Shown here: in pieces, positions 24,001 to 36,900 of the stretch
Layout: each line of letters opens with the position of its first letter
How positions within the stretch are numbered: position 1 is the first letter of the stretch
Assembly (NCBI GenBank): GCA_951799405.1
Contig: OX637354.1
Span: 2,914,001-2,978,000 of the forward strand
From: Agapetus fuscipes
Lineage: Eukaryota; Arthropoda; Insecta; Trichoptera; Glossosomatidae
Direction: 5' to 3'
DNA: 64,000 bases
The notes under the pieces: generated by a model
What the model was told of the DNA's origin: nothing
The model's input: only the letters and a program-made list of their open reading frames with translations
Databases searched by the model: none
Position numbers and translations under genes: made by a program

Positions 24001-24887
24001 CATAAGTCAATGAAAATTACCCTATCGAAATGTTAGTGGTTATGAAAGGCCACGGTGCAGCATGGTTTATAGTTCAAGTCAGAGTGAAGATTGGTGAATA
24101 GCATGCAATTAGTGAAGAGAAAGAGTAAGAGAGAGTGTGCGGGTCTGTCGCACCTTCCTCCAGCTGTCTGGGCGAGCTTCCTCCTCTCTTCACACGCGTC
24201 CTCCCCTCCCCAGCCAGCTCTGGCTGCAGCAGAACATCCAGAGCTGGCGCCTCCTCCCTGTGGACACCTTTCTCTTCCTCCTGCTGCATCTGCTGCTGCT
24301 GGTGCACGTGCAGGCTGACTGGCTTCTTCTTCTTCTTCTTTTTCTTCTTCTCGTGCTGGTGCCCCCCTCCCTCCTGCCCCGCGGAGATGGTGATGGACTC
24401 TATGCCGCCCCCTCCCCCGCCGGACTTCTTGCGCGCCATGGACCTGCAGCAGAGGAACGTGGTCGTGTAAGCCTGTTTACAGATTTTGATTTCTTAAACC
24501 TGTGGAATGCTAAAGATCCCTACTGGAGTTGGTTTGTAAGTAAGTACATCTTCTATTTATGACTATGCTTTACAGAAAAAGTCAATGGGTATGCAAAAAA
24601 TATAACTGTGAATAAAAATTACGAATGAAAAGAAGTTTGAAAGTAGGTATATGTTGCAAGAATAGATGGATGTCGTGGTAGAGGAAGACCGAGAAAGGTA
24701 TGGATGGACCAAATATCCGAAATTGCGAATGAATGTAATGTCCAGAGTCATAGTAAAAGAAGAGCCTGTATGAAAAAGGTTACGACTCTGGAGGAAATGT
24801 AAGAAGTATGTACCTAAGGACAGAAAGAAATGGCGGTTGATCTGTAATGTTGGCGGCTAGGGCTTATAAAATTGGAATTTGTTCTCT

Positions 24888-24945
<58 letters not shown>

Positions 24946-27900
24946 AATCCATTGCGGGAGACTCCCTAGATTCTAAAGACTCTAGGGGTCTATGACACTT
25001 GTTGTAGTGCCGCAGAGGTGTACGAGCTTGGTCCGCCGGGATCCGAATCCACAACCTTCCATTTACGAGTCCGAAGTGTTGCCACTACGGACTACGGACC
25101 GGTCCAAGATGCCAACGACACGCGGTGTACCTGAGCGGTTACCCATCCAAGCACTGACCACGCCCAATGTTGCTTAACTTCGGTGATCTATGGGAACCGG
25201 TGCTTTCAACATGGCTAACGTCGTTGACAAGTTTTGATATCCATAGATATTTTTATTTATTGATTTAAAAATGTAATTTGTCGTGTATGTTCCTTGACTT
25301 ATAGGTTGGTATGCGGCTGACCACCCATGCTGTAAAAATGGTTCACTTTGCCAATGTCACCCCTGTTCCAGGGAAGGACGGAAAGAGTGTAAGTCCATTT
25401 GAGATTTGGTTTTTATGTTGTAGGTTCACATGAGGCATGTGCAAATGCGAACTTGTACGTGTCTGGTTGTGGGAAAGCATGTTATGTGAATCTCCAATGT
25501 AACATATTATATTTGCTACTTAGATTAGATTAAATTAGATTAGCGGATGTACATCATCTTTCCTGTTCAAATTCTATCATATTATCTATTACCCACTTCC
25601 GAAAAATATTTAACCGAGGTCCTAGCCAGAATCAAGCAATCAAATTGGATGTGTCAATCAAATATTAATTGGAGGTTGGAGCAACAGGCCCTAAGCCGCC
25701 AACATTACAAATCAACATTACAGATTAGCTGCCATTTTTTCCTGTCCTTACATACTTTTCATTTCATCCATAGTCATAACGTTCTTCATACAAGCTCTAT
25801 GTACTGTTATTATGCCTCCGATATCCATCTGAATTTAGTAGCAACCAAGTCTGTTTCCTATCACGGGCATCCTTATCTGTTAAGCAGAATAATGTCATAT
25901 TTTACTTGTATATGGAGTTCTGCAGCAGGGTGGCCAGTTCTTGCAGTGCCAGCTGGAGTCTCTGCGCTGCTTGGGAAGGAGCCTCCAGAGCGGGGCCTGC
26001 AGAGGAGCCCTGGGGGGCCGCCAAAACACGCGCCTGCGCCATGGACAAGGTCACCTCGCGGTCTGCTTCAGCTGGAACAATAACACGTATTCATCATCAC
26101 AGTAACAGTAACACAGAACATGCTTTGTCTTCAGGCCTGAATTAAAGGCGGTTCGAACGGTGTGACCGAACTTGGGCTGGAAGTCTCATCACCAAGGTAA
26201 TTCTTACCTACCAAATATCGGTAATATTTGAGTCCTCTTAGAGTCCTGTAAGAACCCTCTGCGAAATTGGTCGTCGCTGTAGAAAGCGCCAATTCAAGCA
26301 AGACAAAGTTGGTGTAAGGCTGGATGGACCTATGGTGACCTGTTTATGTCTATGACCATGTCTTTGGCAAAGGCAGATACATTTTTCAAACCGGAAAAGA
26401 CCATATTGGGAAAATTGAATATTTTCTATGCTCTGCAGCGGTTTCGAACCCACCGCCTTTAGAACCTTCTAATCACAAGACCGAAGTGTAAGCCGCCAGA
26501 CTACGGGCCGGTCAGGAAATAACTTCTGTCAACCATCAAACACAGAAAGCTGATGTACTTCGGTCACATTATGAGAAATGAGAAGTACCGCCTTCTCCAT
26601 ATTATCATACAGGGTAAGATTGAGGGGAGAAGAGCTCAGGGACGCCGAAGACACCGCAACTCAAAAACCTACGATAATGGTCACAAATGAACATAAATTC
26701 TTGCTGCCGTTTCTTTCTGAACAAGGTTTACATTGGCAAGAGTCTTAGCCAGTTTACATGTATTTTACCCAAAGTTTTGTTCGTTTACAGTTGTATTTTT
26801 AGTTTATTTTCATTTGCTACCCATGCAAGCGTCGAAGCGCGAACCTGCGCGTGCCTGTTCGTGAATACGAATGAGATGGGGACTTAATTATTTCATATTC
26901 CTATCTGTGCATCTAAATTTAGATGAGCAATTGTTTCAAGGTAAAAAAAACTCAGGCATGATATTTTTAAAGAGATGCGTCATGCGCCATGGTGCGTCAT
27001 GCGTCATAGTGCGTCATGCGTCACGATGCGTCAAGCCCCGTCTAGCTATGCACTTGGTAGGTCATCTGCTCGTCTAACACCTCTCCGTGCACTTTCTACG
27101 GTACCATGCTAAAACGGCACAGTGACAAAACAACACATGACATAACGACACATGACAAAACAACATATGACGTTTCATTTAAATGATAATACACAACATG
27201 ATAAAACATTACAATGTTAAAACATCACAGGAAAGTACATCACAATGACAAAACATCCCAAGACAAAGGATCACATATCTAAAACAGAACATACCATGAA
27301 CGGCATATGAAAAAACATAACATGACAAAATATCACAAAACAGAAAACATCATAAACGGCATGACAAAAAAGCGAGACATGAGAAAATGGAACTCATGCA
27401 TATATTATTTTGGTAAAGCTTTTAAAAAGTCAACGCCCTCTATTATTATTACTTGATGAAAAAAAACGTAACCAAGCTGCACATAAAGAGCAACTTCTTA
27501 TCGCGCTATCCCTGAAGGATTGGCATGTGTCATGTGGAACCATTATATTTTTAAATGTAAAGGGGCCGACTGTGTTGTTTGTGATATTTTGTCATGTGAT
27601 ATTTTTTCATGTGCCGTAATGGGTATGTTCTGTTTAAGATAGATATGTGATGTTTTGTCATAAAGATGTATTTTCTGTGCTGTTTTATCATTGTAATGTT
27701 TTGGCATACGATATACTGTCATTGTGATGTAATGTCCTGTGTGGCACTGTCTATAATCTATAATCTAAGTTGCAAGGATATATTCATTCAAAGCTCTCAG
27801 ATGTATGCCCACAAACAAACACGTGTAGTTCGTGCTTACAAATTCTGATTGTGTACTTACAAATAAAATCCAAACCTCAAATGAACATAAGCCCTGCAAC

Positions 27901-30900
27901 TCTTGCCGACATTCCCTGAAACAGGGGTGACATTGGCAAAATGAACCATTTTTTACAGTATGGGTGGTCAGCCTCATACCAACCTATAAGTCAAGGAATA
28001 CGAGTAATAAATAACATTTAAGTATTAAAAAAAACCAACAAAACCTTAAAAGTAAATCTATACAAAAAAACGTCAAACGTCAAACTGTCATGTGTCGTTA
28101 TGCCATGTGTTGTTTTGTGACTGTGTCGTTCTACCGTGGCATCACTTTCTACACAACAGCAGTGCATCAGGTTAATGCGTGTGTGTGTGTGTAGCATGTT
28201 TATGTTTACAGGTGAGGTGAGGTGGCCAGCCTCACGACAGCATTCCTAACTGGGCTGCCGAGTCCGACACCTAGACTCTCGATTTCACCTGTGGACAGAG
28301 CTGTGAGGTGGAATGAGCGTTTAACATATAACATCACGAACATTTTCAGTTATGTTTAAATTATTCATTTATTTATTTATTTATTGTCTATTTATTGTTT
28401 TATTTATTTACATTATACAGAAAATGTAAAGCACTGACAGTGAAAAGCTATACGTTTCTACAAATAACTTAAACATGAAAGTACTTAGATAAATTAAATA
28501 ATTCGGTGGTAAAAAGTCGGTGTTATAGCCGCGGGGATCAAGACAGGTTAGTTGGAACTGGATAACGCTGGTTCGAATCCCGCGACGATAACTTCGACCC
28601 TGGTTCAACAGATGCCGTTGCATGCTCACAAGCTTCTGCTTTCGCACGAAGACAACTGGCCAGGTAAAATAGGTTAGTGGATTGCATTCCTTTCCACAAA
28701 TCTATTTAAAAATAATAATAATAATAATACAATAAATACCTATACATTTTTCTACGCATCCGTACGTTCGGACTCTCATAGTAAACGATCCAGACTAGTT
28801 GTAAATCTGTTGCGACTTTCTTGAATTCAATCTAATAAAACGTTTCGAATCTAATTTACCCAAATTATTTTATGATTCCCTCTTATTTGGTTCACTGTTT
28901 AACCTTCTTACTACCTCGTTCAACCTCTCGGGCACTAAAAACCTTCAGTTGAGGTGGCGGTTTCCCGTTTAGTTGGTTCTCATTTATTCCGAAAGCTGAG
29001 TAAATCTTGCCGGTATTTATATTGGGTTAGAAATAAACACCGAAACGAGAGTTCATTTATGACACACTCGGTGGGATTCGAACCCGAATTCACGACATGG
29101 AATGCAATCACTTTACAAACTGACCTGTCGATCGGACTTTAAATTCAAATGTGCAATACTAGTCAAATCCAGCAATTGGATCTAGCTTGAGAATTGGCGC
29201 TTTCTATAGCGACTACCAGCTCTAAGCTCGCACAGAGGGCTCTTGAGGTGTTCATATTCACACAGAAACAGCGCTCACCAAATAAATCATCCTAATAATC
29301 ATTTATTTGTTCGTATTTTTATAATTTACGAGTGGAATTAAATAAAAAGTTCGATTAATTTATTTTAAATATGGTTGACATTCAGTCAACTTACAGCAAC
29401 ATAGTGCCACGGTTTCTTGCCTACTCTGCCACTACAGACAGCTTTCGCCCTTTTATAGAGAAAATAAGAACCTTTCTCGAATCTTTGAGAACTGGCACAT
29501 GCCAGACCTTGCCAGAATATTCTATTTAGAATATTCGAACAAATACTCAAACAATATCGAACAGATACAAGTTCAATCATTAAGGTACATAAAATCTACA
29601 GACTTTATCACACAGACAAGTAAAAACACATAGACACACAATTACACTTTCGCAACAGTATCTACCTTTTGAGTTCACTGATTGTTTTGTCATCACCATC
29701 GTCGTCTATAGGTCGTGATGCGGTTGGATTAGCTGGTTACCTGATGGAGGAGGAGGTCAGGGTCAGTGGGACAGGTCACTGCAGGTCACAAGAGGTCACG
29801 CCATCTCTCAAAAGCAAGAGGAACTGCAGATGAGAGCGTGGACCCGCAGCTCTAGCATTGTTCCCAAAATACTGCTCCGAGATAGCTTTTACTTTCGGAT
29901 CTTAGTGCAAAATTTAAACTGAGATCTGAACTTCAGATTTAGATTAAGCTAAGAGATAACAAGCGCAAAGTAGGTGATTTGCAATATTGTAACTGTACTG
30001 CCGATGTTCCACTAAGCGTGGCCAGAGCCTTTGCATAGTTGCCTCCATTTTTTTCTATCCTTGCAAAACCTCTTTCAACTCATTCATATCCATCATCGTT
30101 TTATTTTTATTTTTAAAAATCATCCTGTATTATATCCTATTTTTTCATAATTTCTAAATAACATTACACTCGGCTTGAGGTTAATTCTGTCGCCATTCTG
30201 CTAAGGGTGACAAGAGCATTTGCACAGTTGCCTCCATTTCTTCCTTTTGCAAGCCTCTTTCAATTCATTCGAATCCACATCACATAATTCATGTTTTTCC
30301 TTTTTTTACGTTCACTCTGTTTATTACAATTCTTTCACGATTTCTCCAATCTGATCAATACACACCTTTCTTGGTCTTTATTTTCCTTTGAAATTTGAAA
30401 TTTCAAACACGAACACATGCCCTGCAAATAATTACCGACCATCTCTGCAACAGGGATGGCATTATCAAAAGTTAACCAATTTCTGCAGCATGGAAAAATA
30501 ATAATAATACTAGGATGATTTATTTTTTGAGCGCCGTTTTTGTGTGAATCACACCCCAAGAGCCCTCTGCAAGCTTGGGCGTCGCTATAGAAAACGCCGA
30601 TTCTCAAACAAGATCCATTAGCTGTAAGATTGGATGGACCTTTGGTAGAGTTGTATGAATTTTTCAACCCAGCTAAGAGCATATTATTTGAATAGAAATG
30701 GTACATTTTTGTGCTTCGACGGGATTCGAACTGACGTCTTTCCATGTACGAGTCCAAAGCGTTACCACTACGCTGCCTTAGTTCTTGTTTGTCGTATACG
30801 CCATTGAGAAAATTTTACATGAGCAATGTTTGCATGTATACTGGACCAAAGTGTCTTACGAAAACAAGTTTTTTTTTTTTTAAATATTTAAAAGAACTCT

Positions 30901-33900
30901 CACATTATCGAGTTTTACGGTTTTTCTTAGCTCAGATTGTGTAGAATTTGATTCATAAGACAACTGCATGAAAAAGTCATATTTGACAAGACTGGCGTAT
31001 ACGAAAAACAAGAACTGGGGGAGCGACTAGACTATGGATCGGTAGAAAAGCCTCGTACCAACATTTGAGTCAAAGAAATACAGTGAATATTCACTTAAGT
31101 AGGCAGTGTTATCTACTGAAGCGGTATTGAATGTCAAAATTAGCACATATCGAAATGAGCTATTAACATTATGCAGGCGAGTGAATGAGAATACAAAATA
31201 AACTCTTAGAACATTTGGCACTTGCGCTCTTTACGAGTGAAAATTTCACCGTAAAAACAAGTGCAAGGCAAGTATGTAGATGCATGCAGGTGTGCGGGTG
31301 CCTGCTTACCCACATAATGCCACACTGTCAGTTACCGTGACCTCAAATACTGCAAGCGAGAACATCTGCAGGGGCAGCCAGGGAGGAGAAAGCGAGCAAT
31401 ATCCTGAAGAAGTTTTTTTTTTTTTTTTTTTTTTTTATCATAATATTTTACAATTTTATTCTAAGATATTTACTATTTATCATACTATGTTTACATTTAT
31501 TTCTAACCCTCATGCGAAAGCAGATGCTTGTGTGCATTGAGGGCGAGAGCTTAACTACTTATATTTAACATTGTTAAGTGTAAACCAGAATGCATTTGAA
31601 ACTAAGAGAAGTTTATTTTGAGAGATTTCCACAGACCGGTCCTTAGTCTGATGCGGTGAGGCTTCAAATAGATACGGTAAAACCTATCGACGGCCTTCGA
31701 GACTTCCACCCCTGAACAGAAAAGGAACACAGCCGAATAATATAAATGTAAAAAAAAACAGTATAGAACAACGAGTTGCCGATCAATGTCCGGTCGATAG
31801 CTCAGTTAGTAGAGTGCTTGCATTCCATACCGAGAGCTCGGTTTCCAATCCCACCGAGGGTGTCGGAAATAATTTCCCGTTTCGATGTTGATTTCAAACC
31901 CAATATAATAATTAGTGTTGCAACAAATATTCGGTAACTATTCACTATTTGTCATATTCGGCTACTTTTTCACTATTCGGCCAGATACCGAATAGTAACA
32001 CTACGGCTGAATATTTGGCGTGCCGAATGCCACTTTAAAAGAAAAGGAATAAAAGTTCCGATGTTCTCTCCATCACCATTGTGTGGTGCATTATGAGTTA
32101 AGAAAAAGTTGAACATTAATTGAAAACCACATTTCGTGAATAAATCCTACATTTCGCACGTTTAATAATAAAGAGAAATAACTGAAAAATTTAAAAAATC
32201 GAGTTTGTAATAAAACGCAAGAACAATGCGAGAAGAATAGGTAGAATGCGACAGCCGTTCAATTTGGACGAATATGACCGAGATAAAACATCGGTCGCCT
32301 TTTTCATCCATACAAGTTGTACTGGTTGTCTGAACTTCAAACGTGATTTCCCAACATTCTTATTTTTTGAGTTATTGCTCTGTTGGCTGTAAGAACAAGT
32401 TACGCTGCCTCTGTTTTTTCGGAAACCACGCCACCTGTCCTCATGGAGTTGCTTATTTCGTGATTTTTTCAATTTTGTTTTATTTCATTGAATGTGCAGT
32501 TACATTGTAATTCCTAACAAAAAATTTAAATACGAAATTAACTAAAAAAAAAAACTTAATTTCAAATCTAAAAGAGGCAGATTGTCACGAAGAAAGGCTA
32601 TTTTGTCAGCGTTATCCGGAAGCAGGCGATTACGTTTTTCTTCTTTTAAACGTTTCCAGCTTCCAAGAAAAGCCTCTCGCCATGACGCGCGGGATTTGAT
32701 GGGGTGAACTGGGCAACCAATAGTGAAGACTCGGAAGGCGGCGGATATTCAGTACCTAATCTTTGGATGACCGAATACACTATTCTTTGCATCACTAATA
32801 ATAATGAATAATAACGATATAAAAAAACAGTTAACTCCGAACTTGTAAAATAAGGAGTTGCCGATCTCACTCAGAGAAAGTTGTGATGCCTCCTATAGAG
32901 GCACGCAGACCTGTTCGTTCGATAACCGGTAGAGTTTCATCTTCATTCTTCACGTGGGAACAAGACTAACCGGAACAGCCAGACAGAGGAAGAGAGAGAG
33001 CAAGAGTGGGAGGGAGACGACTTGCTTACAGAATGAGAGCACACCGATACGACACGTGGAGCTCTGGAACATCTCGCACGCATCATCGTCTTAATGCGAC
33101 TAATCCGACATCACAATCGCACTGCCAGAAGATTAATGTGTTCCGATTATTTGAAAAAAAAAAGTGGAGAAAGAATGATGTCATTCGGCCGGATAAGTTG
33201 AAAATCAGAGGCGCTGGTCTCATATCCACATTAAAGAATGGAAATTGAATTTTATTAAATGCAGAAATAGCAATCTGGTCGATAGTTCGGTTGGTAGAGC
33301 GCGTACATTCCATGCCGAGAGCAAGGGCTCGAATCCCACCGAGGGTGTCAGAAACCCCTAATAAAATATCGGCAAGGCTTACTCAGGCTTCACAAGAAAT
33401 GAGTGCCATGAGATGGGAAACCCACACTTCAACTTAAATGGTTGGCGGAAAGCCGACCCACTTACCTGTAAAAAATAGCTTCCACTTACCACATGGAAGA
33501 ACGCGCAGGAAGTAACTGTATACGTATGGCTTAGTAGCGTTAACATTTTCAAAAGATGTTATATCGCCACCTAAAAGGTAAAAATGAATAAGTGTTGTAG
33601 ATTCACTAATTTGAGAAATCGTAGATAGAACATTTTATTGTCTACAGAAAAGTATGGAGTGATCAGATTGTGGAGATTGTGAAAGAATGGGATATACAAA
33701 GTGAGCGTAAAAGAAGAAAATGCATGAAAAAGGTGATGGATATGAAGGAATTGAAAGAGGTATGTATGTCAGGATAGGAAAAAATGGAGGCAACTCTGCA
33801 GAGGCTCTGGCCACCCCTAGCGGAATGGCGACAGAGTTACAGTTACAGTTACAGTTCTCATAGTAAGTGAACTAATTATTAGGAAGTGCTCATGACAAAC

Positions 33901-36900
33901 TTCTAAGATACAGGTTATTCAGACTTTTATAGTGTTTTCTCTCGTAGAAAAAACTAAGGAACAAGGTGTATTTACCTGAGAAACCCATGTTACCTTAATA
34001 CGTCACTTATTCAGTTTTACCTTTAAGGTATCGATATTATGATGTATCTATCAGTTCATATGTTCCACTGGAGTTGGCCAGAGCTCTTGCAGAGTTGCCT
34101 CCACATCCTCCTATCTTAACACACCTCTTTCATTAATATCTCACCTCTGACGTCATGAGTATTAATCTACTCTTATTGTGCATGATTTTGTCCGCCTGCT
34201 GATGTACCGTTCTCAGGTCACACTGAGCGATAATTGTTCCTCCAGTTTGTATTGTTCTAACATGAGTATCCACAATAGCAGGCATGAGTACATAAGTGTT
34301 GTGAGTACACCGTTATATACATGACGTCAGCTTATGTAGGCACAATATGTACGTTTACAGGTTCGCATCAAGGGCGGTTTGAACGGTGCGACCGAACCAG
34401 GGCCCCCGCGTCCTAGGGCCCCCGAGACATTTTAGAAAAATATACTTAAACATATACTTCCGGGAACTAAGACTTGCCTGGTGACTTGTATGGAAAACTA
34501 TTTCGATACCTTCAACGTAAAACTGAATAAGTGACAAATGAAGCTAACAAGGGTTTCTTACAGACTCGTACATGCACCTTTTTCCTATTTTCTACGAGAG
34601 AAAACACTTGAACTTGTGAAAATCCTGTAGTTTAGAAGTTTTTCATGAGCACGTTCTTATAATTAGTTCACTTACTTAGAAGTTACATCCAAAAGAATAT
34701 TTAACCCACGATTTCTCAAATCAGTGAAACAGCACTTGTTCAGTTTCAAGTTTAAGACGAAATTCCCTCCTATAAATACCATAGACCTCTAGATTATTTG
34801 AAATATTGGGAGTCTTCCGAACAGGATTCTCAAAAATAATCTAAAGACGCTCCTATAAGTTTCTTAATCTATATTTTGGTATGAAACTGACCACCCATAC
34901 TATAAAAAAATGGTTCGCATTGCCAATGCACCCCTCGTTTCAATTCAGAGAGAGTTGCACGGCTTTTGTTTATTTGTGATTGGGTTTTTATTTTGTAAGT
35001 CCACATGTGGCATGTGTAAGCGCTAAATTGCACGTGTATATTTATGGGCATGCATTTAATATAAACCGTAAATGTAATATATCTATGCAACTTAGATTAT
35101 AAATAATAGAGACGCCATCAGTAATCGTTTTGATTCGCAATAAGTACCTTTATATTTTTTTGAGGGAAGGTTTATGGGGGTCGCGACTGCCCTGCGCACC
35201 AGAGCCCCAATGGTCTTAATCCGGGCCTGGTAACACTTGTATGTAGGTAACACACCTGCTCAGAGCTCCACAGAGAGACAGACGATGGAAATAAATAACA
35301 CATTAAAGTGTGAAAAGGTAAACAGAAATGTATTGTCCATGTGAAAATGAGTCCACGGAGTAATTGATAAGTCAGTGCCTGCTCGATTATTAGCATGGAG
35401 ATGAGAGCGCGTGCCCGCATTCAGGTATTAGCGTATCCAAAATAATGACCTACCTACAACCTCCAACATTGACGCTTGATATCTGTCGACTTCTTCTTCT
35501 TCTCTTCGTGTGACTTCTATCTAAGATCGGCGATCATCATGGCTATTTTGACTTTCGATGCTGCGGCTCGAAACAAGGACTTATATATATATTGGTTGAT
35601 TTTGTTCTGAAGCCCCATTTTCACTAAAATTTAGTCACGAGGGCCCTTTTTCTCGGTTTGACCTTTCAAACAGGTGCGTCTTCAGCTTCCTCCTGAAGCT
35701 TGCCCTGTCCTTTTCTTTTTTCACCTCAACCGGCAACTCGTTCCAAGCCATTGGGCCCGAAACTTGGTGCTTCTGCCGAACCACTGTCGCAGGTTCTTCA
35801 GCCACGATGTCCTTCGGCGTTCCTGAGATCTTTTCTCCTCAATCTTACCCTGAATGATAAGATGAAGGAGACGGTATTTCTCATTTCTCATAATGTGACA
35901 TAAGTGTTACACTGCATGCGTAGCTAAGTTGCGTTCCGTGCGTTTATAATATCATTCAATAAAAAGTCGCTATGTTATTATTGAACATACCAAGCTTTGA
36001 TAGTAAAGATCTCGGTGAAAAGAAAGCAGAGAAATCGGAATCAATTTGTAGTTTTCTATCCGGTTTAAGCATAAGACCTCCCGCATGCTGAGTGGTCAGC
36101 TAACCACTGCACCACTGACGGGACAGTTGACTTTATTACGAAGTTCAATATCACATTCCGCGTTAATTTATGGAAGTGAGCTACGGTAATGTGATCAGAT
36201 ACTTTGGTATGTGGGTTGCGCGCTTGCCTGACCGCTCAGCTCCAACCAGCAAATAGATATATCTACTCGTATTTTCATCATAGGTACTCACTACTAATAG
36301 AGGTAGTAACTCATAAATCGATGATCATACTCAACGCAACTTAGCTACACATATAGTGTAACTTCATGCCTACGTTATCCCCGAAGGGGTCGCATGTAGC
36401 GCTTCGGGATCTATTTATTTTTTTACAGGTAAGGGGGCCGGCCTCACACCAACCACTTTCAGTTAAAGTGGGAGTTTCCCAGCTCCCGGGGGGGCTGGTT
36501 CTCATTTCTTGTGATGGCTTAGTAAACCTTTGAGATCGAACCCTTGCTCTTGGCATGGAATGCAAGCATTCTACCAATTGAGCTATCGACCTTTTTACGA
36601 GCTTGATCGTCGTCGCTACAAAGCGCCAATTCTCAAGCAGGACCCAGTTGCTATAAGGCTGGATGTACCTTTGGTGGCCGGTCATTGGTAAAGGTTTTAT
36701 GAATTTTTCTACCCAGCTAAATCTAATCTAAATCTAAGTTGGAAAGATATGTATCATTTGAGATTCATATTAAATGCATTCCCACAAGCAGACACGCATA
36801 ATTTTGCGCTTACACATTCCGCATGTGGATCTACAATATAAAAAACCCGATCTCAAATGAACATAAGCCCTGCAACTCTTGCTGACCTTCCCTGAAGCAG

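Larger units (their letters stand above)
24650..25540 (+). mobile_element. LINE 3' fragment with R265 tail, split by SINE-C
   Basis: 24650..24886 matches the end of the RT frame at 466..1242 (GGTAGAGGAAGACCGAGAAA, GATGGACCAAATATCCG), but with a stop inside. A 5S-headed SINE-C (24887..25228) interrupts it. The LINE resumes as AAGTTTTGATATCC and runs into an R265 unit (25290..25540) with a GATTAGATTA tail. The copy at 1275 shows the uninterrupted site. Confidence 0.85.

Noticed and set aside
24135..24562. Plus-strand frames rich in Leu/Phe/Cys ([11 protein letters not shown] type)
   Set aside because: Antisense shadow of Osiris exon 3; the minus strand has splice signals and phase continuity.
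25110..25228. Functional 5S rRNA gene
   Set aside because: Scattered substitutions, fused to a SINE body with poly(A), inserted in a LINE.
36060..36125. tRNA-like GTGGTCAGCTAACCACTGCACC
   Set aside because: No second box at proper spacing and no fold; probably a worn SINE piece.
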